Shown: positions 1-6,251, counted from the stretch's first letter. The stretch: DNA of 6,616 bases from Fidelibacterota bacterium (GCA_003645825.1 QNCQ01000100.1:1-6616); one strand, 5' to 3'. Notes: generated by a model from the letters alone, not told the origin. Made by a program: numbers and translations.

Positions 1-871
1 CCTGATAATAATAATTCTTTGCCTCAAATGGATCAGGCTTAACTGCTGCGCTTAGCAAAACCTCTTTTCCGCTGGCATTAACATACCTGCTTACTCTGAA
101 GACAAAATTCGTTACCCCTTCCCTGAGAAACTCATTCCATCTAACTTTCAGCGTATCCAGAATATCTTCATCCAGTCCTTTAAGAAAATCCTTACTTGAC
201 AATGTAAACAAAAGAGGATCAAACCCATACATTCTTTTAAAGCGAAATCGCCCTATAGCGTTATAATCGTAATTCCCATTTGCATATCTTATGTAATCGA
301 AGTGAAGACCATCTATGGAATAATTATCTATAAGTTCCTTCATAACTAAAAACAGATACTCGGTTACCTCTGGAACAAGGGGTGAGAGGTATATCCCTTC
401 CCTTTTCTTTCTGAGATAATCCAGCCTCTTAACTGCATCTGCTACATTACAATCTTTATCTACGGCACACCATTCTGGACTCTTCATAATCACATGGCTT
501 TTATCCGGTAACTTCCTGGAAGTCCATACAAGATAAACGTTAACCCATGCATGTACTTTTATTTTTTTGCCCTTTACTTGATCCAACACATATTTAAGTG
601 GGTCAAAATCGCTTTGTGTTATCAGCCTGGACTTTCTTATTTTCCGTGAATTATAAAAAGCATCATCTCTTCCCCGTACCTGAACAAACAAATCAGTAAA
701 ACCATTCTTTTGAGCGAATTCCACAACCGAATCTATTTTTTCCGCACTTGTAAGCTGGTCTCTAATCACCCACAGTCCCAGTCTATCAATCTGAGACCAG
801 AGTTCCCCTGTAAAAAGAAAAAAAAAGGCAGTCAACAAAACTGCCTTCCTAAAATGTACCACTAAATTCAT
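1..871 (-). CDS. Secreted GHL10-type (DUF187) glycosidase-like protein, 3' end outside window
   Basis: The first 290 codons read open from ATG (871) to the window edge. Residues 1-26 look like a Sec signal peptide: Arg8-Lys9, a hydrophobic core AVLLTAFFFLF (10-20), and likely cleavage near LWS/Q. No lipobox cysteine is present. The mature part matches the glycosyl hydrolase-like 10 family by LGLWVIR (31-37), FVQVRGRDDAFYNS (62-75), KVHAWVNVYLVW (105-116), EGIYLSPLVPEV (158-169) and IDGLHFDYIRYANG (186-199). This suggests a (beta/alpha)8 carbohydrate-active enzyme in the envelope or outside; substrate and catalysis are not shown. An in-frame TAG two codons upstream fixes the earliest start. 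No Shine-Dalgarno site is visible, and a terminator lies inside codons 9-20. Family members usually exceed 400 residues, so the C-terminal part is missing here. It has no obvious functional link to the ribosomal genes. Confidence 0.85.
   Translation of the reverse strand, partial: MNLVVHFRKAVLLTAFFFLFTGELWSQIDRLGLWVIRDQLTSAEKIDSVVEFAQKNGFTDLFVQVRGRDDAFYNSRKIRKSRLITQSDFDPLKYVLDQVKGKKIKVHAWVNVYLVWTSRKLPDKSHVIMKSPEWCAVDKDCNVADAVKRLDYLRKKREGIYLSPLVPEVTEYLFLVMKELIDNYSIDGLHFDYIRYANGNYDYNAIGRFRFKRMYGFDPLLFTLSSKDFLKGLDEDILDTLKVRWNEFLREGVTNFVFRVSRYVNASGKEVLLSAAVKPDPFEAKNYYYQ
812..847 (-). terminator. Rho-independent terminator inside the GHL10 reading frame
   Basis: On the minus strand AAGGCAGT (847-840) pairs perfectly with ACTGCCTT (832-825) across a 7-nt loop; an inner T-G wobble could shorten the loop to 5. 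The stem runs into a T tract: nine T in all from 826 to 818 (two in the stem), then C and five more T. This is the only strong intrinsic terminator seen in the window and is placed to end the alpha operon 34 nt after the rplQ stop. It works in one direction only, since the plus strand has no T run after the stem. It overlaps codons 9-20 of the downstream gene, so it may act as a partial terminator or attenuator. Confidence 0.8.
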
Positions 872-880
872 AATCTAACG

Positions 881-1312
881 CTAAGCAACTTTTTCCTTTT
901 CTTTCGATTTAGTTTTTTTCTCTTTTGCTTTTTTACTTTCCTTATCTTCTGGCATCTTGTAATCAACAAACTCGATCAGGGAAATAGGAGCAGAGTCATT
1001 ATCCCTGTAACCAAGCTTAACTATTCTGGTATATCCACCGTCTCTACTGGCATATTGAGGAGCAATATGATCAAAAAGCAACTTCACAAGTTTTCTATCT
1101 TTCAAGACTCTATAAGCTAACCGTCTATGATGAACTGTCCCCTTTTTACCATATGTAACCAGTCTCTCTACCACACTTCTCAGTGCCTTTGCTTTTGCAT
1201 CTGTGGTTTTTATTCTGCCATGCTTTATCAACTGTATTGCCAGATTTGACAACAAAGCTTTTCTATGACTTGCGGTTCTCCCTAATTTAGGTACTCTCTT
1301 CTGATGACGCAT
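881..1312 (-). CDS. rplQ: 50S ribosomal protein L17 with charged C-terminal tail
   Basis: L17 lies near the peptide exit tunnel of the 50S subunit. Residues 1 to about 119 are the conserved core: MRHQKRVPKLGRTASHRKAL at the start, LIKHGRIKTTDAKAKALR in the middle, and GGYTRIVKLGYRDNDSAPISLIEFV at the end. Residues 120-143 form a low-complexity tail of mainly Lys and Glu, absent from the short E. coli protein core but seen in various lineages including Bacteroidota. The ATG at 1312 has AAGGAG 8 nt upstream. It is the last ribosomal gene of the alpha block. The TAG stop is 9 nt before the next start, and no terminator lies in that gap. Confidence 0.97.
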   Translation of the reverse strand: MRHQKRVPKLGRTASHRKALLSNLAIQLIKHGRIKTTDAKAKALRSVVERLVTYGKKGTVHHRRLAYRVLKDRKLVKLLFDHIAPQYASRDGGYTRIVKLGYRDNDSAPISLIEFVDYKMPEDKESKKAKEKKTKSKEKEKVA

Positions 1313-1320
1313 AACAACTA

Positions 1321-1326
1321 CTCCTT
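1321..1326 (-). promoter_or_regulatory. Ribosome binding site of rplQ
   Basis: AAGGAG lies 8 nt before the rplQ ATG at 1312. It is given mainly as a contrast with the next gene, which has no such site. Confidence 0.8.
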
Positions 1327-1331
1327 AGATT

Positions 1332-2309
1332 TTACTCTTCTTCCGAATTCAGATATTTGCTAACATCCATTCCAAAATGTAATCCCATTTCTTTCAGTTT
1401 AACCATCAATTCGTTGAGCGACTTTCTCCCAAAATTTTTAAATCTTAACATTTCCTGTTCGTCTCTGGAAACAAGATCAGCAATTGTTTTGATATTGTTG
1501 GCTTTCAAACAATTATAAGCTCTAACAGATAATTCCATTTCATCAACAGACTTTCTCAAAAGATTCCGTATTCTCACTATTTCTTCATCTGGCTTTTCGT
1601 CTTTTATCTCAATTGGTTTTGCCTCACCGGTCACAAACAACTTAAAGAAATCAATCAAAAGATTTGCAGCACAACCAATTGCTTCATCCGGGGTAACACT
1701 CCCATCTGTAGTAACCTCAAGAGTGAGCTTTTCCATTAGTTCCTTGGGCGCCCCTGGTAGATTTTCTACTTTCATCGCAACATTCTTAACCGGTGAAAAG
1801 ATAGAATCAATGAAAATTGTTCCTATCGGATAATCTACTGTCTTATTTCTCTCTGCAGGAACCCATCCCGTACCCTTAGCGATTCTAAGCTCCATTGTAA
1901 AGTCCGCATCTTCATTCATAGAGCATATATGGAGGTCAGGATTCATTATTTCAAACTGAGTGCTGTTTTTCCCTATCATTCCAGCAGTGAACTCCCCAGG
2001 ACCCTTCAGATGTAGGGTAACTTTGTCAGGTTTCGGGTCATGTAGTTTTATTCGAACCTGCTTAAGGTTCAATATGATTTCTGGCACATCTTCAACCACT
2101 CCCTTAATAGTGGAAAATTCATGTAGAATTCCGTCTATCCGTATTGAAGTAATGGCAGCGCCCGGAACAGAAGTCAAAAGTACCCTTCTCATCGCATTGC
2201 CTATAGTCGTACCAAAACCCCTCTGAAGAGGCTGCAGAACAAACCTGCCAAAAGTGTTATCCTTTATATCTTTTTCTACCCTTGCAATTATCTCATTTTT
2301 ATTTGACAT
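1332..2309 (-). CDS. rpoA: DNA-directed RNA polymerase subunit alpha
   Basis: The alpha dimer scaffolds RNA polymerase assembly and contacts upstream promoter DNA and activators. From the ATG at 2309 the product is 325 residues. The N-terminal domain (about 1-230) contains FGRFVLQPLQRGFGTTIGNAMRR (20-42) and, later, TDGSVTPDEAI (201-211). After an acidic linker (about 233-250), the C-terminal domain (about 257-315) has ELSVRAYNCLKANNI and RFKNFGRKSLNEL. Arg263, Asn266, Cys267 and Gly294 match the DNA-contacting face of the E. coli domain. A GTG at 2318 in the same frame would add three residues, but it lies inside the AGGTGGGAG ribosome site of the ATG, so the ATG is preferred. rplQ follows after 19 nt. 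Confidence 0.98.
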   Translation of the reverse strand: MSNKNEIIARVEKDIKDNTFGRFVLQPLQRGFGTTIGNAMRRVLLTSVPGAAITSIRIDGILHEFSTIKGVVEDVPEIILNLKQVRIKLHDPKPDKVTLHLKGPGEFTAGMIGKNSTQFEIMNPDLHICSMNEDADFTMELRIAKGTGWVPAERNKTVDYPIGTIFIDSIFSPVKNVAMKVENLPGAPKELMEKLTLEVTTDGSVTPDEAIGCAANLLIDFFKLFVTGEAKPIEIKDEKPDEEIVRIRNLLRKSVDEMELSVRAYNCLKANNIKTIADLVSRDEQEMLRFKNFGRKSLNELMVKLKEMGLHFGMDVSKYLNSEEE

Positions 2310-2311
2310 CG

Positions 2312-2320
2312 CTCCCACCT
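2312..2320 (-). promoter_or_regulatory. Ribosome binding site that decides the rpoA ATG start
   Basis: AGGTGGGAG ends 2 nt before the ATG at 2309; its AGGTGG part is 5 nt away. It contains the competing in-frame GTG (2318-2316), so that GTG is part of the ribosome site, not the start. Confidence 0.75.
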
Positions 2321-2326
2321 ACTTTT

Positions 2327-2956
2327 TTATTTAGAATACAACTCAACAACGAGAGACTCCTTCACATCAAGATCAAGCTGGTCTCTCCCTGGCGGCTGAA
2401 TAAAAATACCCCTCATCTTGGCCTTTTCAAGAATTAACCATGGAAGCTCATGCTCTCCCTTAATTCTTCTCATAGCATCATGTATTATCTGTAACTTTTT
2501 GCTTTTTTCCCTTACCTGAACTATATCACCAGGTTTCAGAAGGTACGAAGGAATATTAACCGGCCTGCCATTCACAAGAAAATGCCCATGATTAACCAGC
2601 TGCCTTGCCTGTGAGCGAGACGCTGCAAACCCAAGCCTGTAAACTACATTATCAAGCCTGCTTTCCAATATCTTCATAAGGTTATCACCGGTCTTACCCT
2701 TTCGTCTGCTTGCCATCTCAAAGTACTTTTTGAACTGACGTTCCAGAACTCCGTATATTCTCTTAATCTTCTGTTTTTCTCTTAGCTGAAGTGCATAGTT
2801 CGAGGGTCTTCTTGTCAGCGTCTGTCCATGCTGTCCTGGAGGATAGCTTCTCTTCTCAAATGAACATTTCTCAGAAAGACATCTATCACCTTTCAGAAAG
2901 AGTTTCATTCCTTCTCTTCTACATAATCTACATTTTGGCCCTGTATATTTTGCCAT
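2327..2956 (-). CDS. rpsD: 30S ribosomal protein S4, zinc-binding form
   Basis: S4 is a primary 16S rRNA-binding protein that nucleates assembly of the 30S body; in several bacteria it represses its own operon. The 209-residue product has an N-terminal zinc module with Cys9, Cys12, Cys26 and Cys31 at the spacing of the C+ form, followed by SYPPGQHGQ (37-45). It has an S4 RNA-binding domain at about 99-163 (SRLDNVVYRLGFAASRSQAR through VNHGHFLVNGRPV), and a C-terminal region ending VKESLVVELYSK. Length is normal. The ATG at 2956 has AGAGG upstream at about 9 nt. No leader structure resembling the E. coli S4 pseudoknot fits the short gap before rpsM, so autoregulation cannot be shown here. Confidence 0.97.
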   Translation of the reverse strand: MAKYTGPKCRLCRREGMKLFLKGDRCLSEKCSFEKRSYPPGQHGQTLTRRPSNYALQLREKQKIKRIYGVLERQFKKYFEMASRRKGKTGDNLMKILESRLDNVVYRLGFAASRSQARQLVNHGHFLVNGRPVNIPSYLLKPGDIVQVREKSKKLQIIHDAMRRIKGEHELPWLILEKAKMRGIFIQPPGRDQLDLDVKESLVVELYSK

Positions 2957-2984
2957 ATCTCTTAACCTCTACTTTTGTTTTTAA

Positions 2985-3377
2985 TTAGATTCTCCTTCTT
3001 TTAGGTGGCCTACAACCATTATGAGGTATCGGAGTTACATCCTTTATAGCCGTTATTTGCAAACCTGCAACATTTAGCGACCTAATTGCAGCTTCTCTGC
3101 CGGCCCCTGGTCCCTTAATCCAGACTTCTACCTTTTTAAGACCCAGATCCATCGCTTCTTTTGCCGCTCTCATAGCGGCTTGTTGAGCTGCAAATGGGGT
3201 ACTCTTCCTCGTTCCCTTAAACCCAACTGTACCACCTGACGCCCAGGATATCACGTTACCGTACCTATCTGCAATAGTGATAATTGTATTGTTAAACGTA
3301 GCTTTTACATGAGCAATACCCTCGGAATCTACACTAATCTTCTTCTTTTTCTTCTTCGCAGAAGTTCTCCTTGCCAC
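2985..3377 (-). CDS. rpsK: 30S ribosomal protein S11, GTG start
   Basis: S11 is on the 30S platform near the mRNA exit side. The 130-residue product has a basic N-terminal tail with six consecutive lysines (8-13), the core GIAHVKATFNNTIITIADRYG (20-40), SWASGGTVGFKGTRKSTPFAAQ (44-65), the KGPGAGREAAIR loop (88-99), and the invariant end DVTPIPHNGCRPPKRRRI (113-130). The Asn-Gly pair at 120-121 matches the site that is isomerised to isoaspartate in E. coli S11. The start is GTG at 3377 with GGAGGTGA upstream, giving 6 nt between GGAGG and the start. No ATG lies nearby that would preserve the N-terminus. rpsD follows after 28 nt, the longest gap in the operon. Confidence 0.97.
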   Translation of the reverse strand: MARRTSAKKKKKKISVDSEGIAHVKATFNNTIITIADRYGNVISWASGGTVGFKGTRKSTPFAAQQAAMRAAKEAMDLGLKKVEVWIKGPGAGREAAIRSLNVAGLQITAIKDVTPIPHNGCRPPKRRRI

Positions 3378-3380
3378 TAT

Positions 3381-3388
3381 TCACCTCC
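3381..3388 (-). promoter_or_regulatory. Strong ribosome binding site that decides the rpsK GTG start
   Basis: GGAGGTGA is fully complementary to the 3' end of bacterial 16S rRNA, with 6 nt between GGAGG and the GTG at 3377. It supports GTG as the real S11 start. Confidence 0.85.
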
Positions 3389-3392
3389 AGCA

Positions 3393-3779
3393 CTAACCTT
3401 TCTTGCCAACTTTCTTCTTCTTTTTGCCCACTGTTTTTCGCGGTCCCTTTCTCGTTCTTGCATTGGTTCTCGTTCTTTGCCCTCTCACGGGGAGTCCACG
3501 TCTGTGTCTCAGTCCCCTATAGCAACCGATATCTATCAACCTCTTTATATTCATTTGGACCTCTGTTCGAAGAGCTCCCTCAACCTTTTCCTCATTTGCT
3601 ATAATTTCCCGGATCCTCCGCACTTCCTGATCAGCTAAATCCTTAACCCTCTTCTCAGGATCAACACCAGCTTTTTCCAGAATCTTAAGCGCTTTGGTCC
3701 TTCCAATCCCAAAAATATATGTTAAACCAATCTTCACCTTTTTTTCTCTTGGTAAATCCACACCCGCTATTCGTGCCAA
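3393..3779 (-). CDS. rpsM: 30S ribosomal protein S13, TTG start
   Basis: S13 lies in the head of the small subunit, contacts the P-site tRNA through its C-terminal tail and makes bridges to the 50S. The 128-residue product begins MARIAGVDLPREKKVKIGLTYIFGIG, has the helix-two-turn-helix region, and carries the conserved DIGCYRGLRHRRGLPVRGQR and TRTNARTRKGPRK (residues 83-115). It ends in a lysine-rich tail with KKKKK at 119-123. The start codon is TTG at 3779: the family begins exactly there, GGGGAGG sits 5 nt upstream, and an in-frame TAA five codons upstream rules out an earlier start. It opens the alpha block, 18 nt after rpmJ, and rpsK follows after 15 nt. Confidence 0.96.
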   Translation of the reverse strand: MARIAGVDLPREKKVKIGLTYIFGIGRTKALKILEKAGVDPEKRVKDLADQEVRRIREIIANEEKVEGALRTEVQMNIKRLIDIGCYRGLRHRRGLPVRGQRTRTNARTRKGPRKTVGKKKKKVGKKG

Positions 3780-3783
3780 GTCA

Positions 3784-3791
3784 ACCTCCCC
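3784..3791 (-). promoter_or_regulatory. Ribosome binding site that decides the rpsM TTG start
   Basis: GGGGAGGT lies so that 5 nt separate AGG from the TTG at 3779. No ATG or GTG in frame lies between the upstream in-frame TAA and the conserved ARIAGV sequence, so TTG is the only plausible start. Confidence 0.85.
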
Positions 3792-3797
3792 TTATTT

Positions 3798-3911
3798 TTA
3801 TCCCTGCCTCTGCTTATGCTTTGGATTCGGACAAATCACTCTAACCACACCTTTTCTTTTTATTATCTTACATTTATCACATATCTTCCTGACAGATGCT
3901 CTCACTTTCAT
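3798..3911 (-). CDS. rpmJ: 50S ribosomal protein L36, zinc-binding form
   Basis: Smallest protein of the large subunit, a zinc-ribbon that stabilises 23S rRNA structure. I translated this short gene directly: 37 codons from ATG (3911) to TAA (3798-3800), starting MKVRASVRKICDKC and ending ICPNPKHKQRQG. The length matches the family exactly. Cys11, Cys14, Cys27 and His32 form the zinc site, so this is the C+ form, not the cysteine-free paralogue made by some bacteria under zinc shortage. A purine run (AAGGGGGA) lies just upstream as a ribosome site. It sits between infA and rpsM, as in many bacteria, with gaps of 17 and 18 nt. Confidence 0.97.
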   Translation of the reverse strand: MKVRASVRKICDKCKIIKRKGVVRVICPNPKHKQRQG

Positions 3912-3928
3912 TTTTTCCCCCTTATAAT

Positions 3929-4147
3929 TCACTTGTACCGATATATTATCCTTCCGCGTTTCAGGTCATAAGGTGATAGTTCAAGCGTAACTTTATCCCC
4001 TGGAAGTATCTTGATAAAGTGCATCCTCATTTTCCCGGATACATGGGCCAGAACTTCATGTCCATTCTCAAGCACCACCTTAAACATAGCGTTGGGCAAA
4101 CATTCTTTTATCGTACCATCCACCTTTATTAACTTTTCCTTTGCCAT
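3929..4147 (-). CDS. infA: Translation initiation factor IF-1
   Basis: IF1 binds the 30S A site and works with IF2 and IF3 in forming the initiation complex. The 72-residue product is the standard length and one S1-like OB fold: MAKEKLIKVDGTI at the start, LPNAMFKVVLENGHEVLAHVSGKMR in the middle, and ILPGDKVTLELSPYDLKRGRIIYRYK at the end (from residue 47). The ATG at 4147 has GGGAGG about 3 nt upstream, a short but usable spacing, located in the 10-nt gap after map. rpmJ follows 17 nt after the TGA stop, the usual infA-rpmJ pairing. Nothing is unusual in the sequence. Confidence 0.98.
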   Translation of the reverse strand: MAKEKLIKVDGTIKECLPNAMFKVVLENGHEVLAHVSGKMRMHFIKILPGDKVTLELSPYDLKRGRIIYRYK

Positions 4148-4157
4148 ATTCCTCCCA

Positions 4158-4904
4158 CTAATCAGCAGTTAAAATAACAGGGCCATTTTCAGTAATGGCC
4201 ACTGTATGCTCAAAATGGGCAGATGGCCTTCCGTCAAGAGTAACAACTGTCCACCCATCATCGAGGGTATAGACCTCATACATTCCAGCATTAACCATAG
4301 GTTCAATCGCAAGGCACATCCCTGGCTTCAGCTCTGGCCCCATACCAGGCGCGCCGTAGTTTGGAACCTCAGGACTTTCATGTAAATTCCTACCTATCCC
4401 ATGTCCCACAAGAGACCTCACAACTGAAAAGCCATTAGCTTCTACGTAACTCTGTATAGCATGGCTGATATCAGACAATCTATTTCCAGGAGCCGCCTTC
4501 TCAATCCCCTTATACAAACTCTCCCTTGTAACATCCATCAACCTTTTCTTCTCATCATCTACTTCTCCTACAGGGAAAGTAAAAGCCACATCACCATAAT
4601 ATCCATTTCGACAAGTACCAATATCAACGCTAATTATATCCCCCTCTTTCAGCTTTCTGTCACCTGGTATTCCATGCACAACTTCTTCATTTATACTGGT
4701 ACATATCGTAGCCGGATATCCTTTGTACCCTTTAAAAGCAGGACGGGCTCCATTCTTCAAAATAAAATCCTCTGCAATACTGTTCAGCTCGGATGTCTTA
4801 ATTCCCGGTTTGATATATTTCCCAAGCATCATCACCGTTCTATAAGCTATTCTGCAACTATCTCTTATTTTTTCTATCTCTTCCTCTGTTTTTATATAAA
4901 TCAT
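4158..4904 (-). CDS. map: Type I methionine aminopeptidase
   Basis: Cytosolic metalloprotease that removes the initiator methionine from nascent proteins. At 248 residues it is the short bacterial type I form without an N-terminal zinc-finger extension. All five metal ligands of the pita-bread fold can be placed: Asp94 (SVDIG), Asp105 (YGDVA), His168 (GHGIG), Glu201 (AIEPM) and Glu232 (FEHT). The active-site histidines His77 (VVHGIP) and His175 (NLHESP) are also present, so an active enzyme is expected. The ATG at 4904 follows the secY stop by 6 nt, and its AGAAGG ribosome site lies inside the last codons of secY, which favours coupled translation. infA follows after 10 nt. The secY-map-infA order is common in bacteria. 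Confidence 0.97.
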   Translation of the reverse strand: MIYIKTEEEIEKIRDSCRIAYRTVMMLGKYIKPGIKTSELNSIAEDFILKNGARPAFKGYKGYPATICTSINEEVVHGIPGDRKLKEGDIISVDIGTCRNGYYGDVAFTFPVGEVDDEKKRLMDVTRESLYKGIEKAAPGNRLSDISHAIQSYVEANGFSVVRSLVGHGIGRNLHESPEVPNYGAPGMGPELKPGMCLAIEPMVNAGMYEVYTLDDGWTVVTLDGRPSAHFEHTVAITENGPVILTAD

Positions 4905-4910
4905 TTTAAT

Positions 4911-6251
4911 CTACCTTCTCCTGCCACGGATTTTTCCTGTCTTCAGAAAACCATCATAATGTCTCATCAAGAGATGAGATTCTATCTGCTGCAAAGTATC
5001 AAGTGCTACCCCAACCACAATCAAAAGACTTGTCCCACCATAAAAAGAAGCAAGATCATAGTTAATGTTTGTAATTTTCATCAGGATGTACGGGAAAACC
5101 GCAATAAATGCCAGAAATATTGAACCTGGAAGTGTTACTCTCGTAAGCACATTATCTATGAACTCCGCAGTCCTTTTCCCTGGCCTTATCCCAGGTATAA
5201 AACCACCATATTTCTTCATATTATCAGCAACCTCAACCGGGTTAAAAACGATGGCTGTATAAAAATAAGTAAAGAATACAATAAATACCCCATAAATTAT
5301 CCAGTAAACAGGTGAACGGATACTAAAAAACCTCATTATGCCCTGAATGAAATCGCTATTAGGAAAAAACGTTGCAATCGTACTGGGTAAAAACATGATT
5401 GCTTGAGCAAATATTATTGGCATTACGCCTGCCGAATTAACCCTCAAAGGAATATGCGTTGCCTGTCCCCCATAAACCTTCCTTCCAACAATTCTTTTTG
5501 CATACTGCACAGGAATTTTCCTTGTACCCTGAGTCAGTAGCACCACAAAGCCAACAATCACAAACATTAAACCAAGCAAAATTACCTCAGTGAAAACGCC
5601 TCTAACCCCCTCTTTAATCAAAGTAATTTCACTGACGACCACGTTTGGAAACCTTGCAAGAATACCTACCATTATGATAAGCGAGATACCATTACCAATT
5701 CCTCTTTCGGTAATCCTCTCTCCTAACCACATCAAAAGTATGGTACCAGTCGTAAGAGTCAACATCGTTAACAATACAAATCCAACTCCAGGATGTGGTA
5801 CAACTGGATATACTCTATCCCCAATACGGGCAGACATCTGAGGACTCATCAAAAACTGACTGATTCCAAAAGCCTGAAGCCCCGCAATCAGCACCGTAAG
5901 ATACCTAGACATTTGCGTAAGCTTTTTTCTCCCCTCTTCGCCCTCTCTCTGAAGCTTCTGAAGATATGGAAAAACAGCACCAAGAAGCTGTAAAATAATT
6001 GATGCACTGATATAAGGCATTATTCCAAGAGCAAAAACCGTAGCCTTTCGAAAAGCTCCCCCTGCAAACAAATCATACAGACCGAAAAGGGTGTTAGAAA
6101 AATTCCTGATTGCAGCACCAAGCACTTCCGTATCAATTCCTGGAATAGGAATATGGGCTCCTATCCTGAAAACCGTGAGTAACCCAAGGGTATAAAGAAT
6201 TCTTCTTTTTAATTCTGGAATTTTGAATATGTTTTGAAACTGTCGAATCAT
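4911..6251 (-). CDS. secY: Protein translocase channel subunit SecY
   Basis: SecY forms the membrane pore of the SecYEG translocon, which exports unfolded preproteins with SecA and inserts membrane proteins with the ribosome. The 446-residue product has the usual length and about ten hydrophobic segments. Recognisable parts are the N-terminal helix with PIPGID (35-40), the plug and second transmembrane segment around FAGGAFRKATVFALGIMPYI (62-81), a cytosolic loop with QREGEEGRKK (101-110), GERITERGIGNGIS (177-190), YGGQATHIPLRVNSAGVMP (260-278), the cytosolic loop with GGFIPGIRPGKRTAEFID (349-366), and a basic tail ending GRRR. The ATG at 6251 overlaps the rplO stop and has a GAGGT site about 4 nt upstream. 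adk, which often follows secY, is absent; map starts 6 nt after the stop. Confidence 0.98.
   Translation of the reverse strand: MIRQFQNIFKIPELKRRILYTLGLLTVFRIGAHIPIPGIDTEVLGAAIRNFSNTLFGLYDLFAGGAFRKATVFALGIMPYISASIILQLLGAVFPYLQKLQREGEEGRKKLTQMSRYLTVLIAGLQAFGISQFLMSPQMSARIGDRVYPVVPHPGVGFVLLTMLTLTTGTILLMWLGERITERGIGNGISLIIMVGILARFPNVVVSEITLIKEGVRGVFTEVILLGLMFVIVGFVVLLTQGTRKIPVQYAKRIVGRKVYGGQATHIPLRVNSAGVMPIIFAQAIMFLPSTIATFFPNSDFIQGIMRFFSIRSPVYWIIYGVFIVFFTYFYTAIVFNPVEVADNMKKYGGFIPGIRPGKRTAEFIDNVLTRVTLPGSIFLAFIAVFPYILMKITNINYDLASFYGGTSLLIVVGVALDTLQQIESHLLMRHYDGFLKTGKIRGRRR

Noticed and set aside
881..1312. A promoter inside rplQ for the downstream gene
   Set aside because: I found no pair of -35 and -10 boxes with suitable spacing that stands out from the AT-rich background.
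1960..2226. Plus-strand open frame antisense to rpoA
   Set aside because: Shadow of the conserved alpha N-terminal domain; the product resembles no known family.
2310..2318. GTG at 2318 as the rpoA start, adding Met-Gly-Ala
   Set aside because: The codon lies inside the AGGTGGGAG ribosome site of the ATG at 2309, and known alpha subunits do not need the extra residues.
2791..2988. Plus-strand hydrophobic open frame antisense to the start of rpsD
   Set aside because: Hydrophobicity arises from the complement of purine-rich coding and gap sequence; no ribosome site or family match.
3780..3797. S4-binding leader pseudoknot before rpsM
   Set aside because: The gap is only 18 nt and mostly ribosome site; no structure like the E. 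coli alpha leader can be drawn there, though one using coding sequence cannot be excluded.
3309..3927. Plus-strand open frames antisense to rpsK, rpsM and rpmJ
   Set aside because: They reflect the complement of lysine- and arginine-rich codons, giving Ser/Leu/Phe-rich nonsense products, and overlap one another.
4461..5123. Plus-strand open frame of 220 codons across the map/secY junction
   Set aside because: It lies wholly antisense to two well-conserved genes, has no recognisable domain and no sensible ribosome site, and its composition follows from the complement of AT-rich coding sequence.
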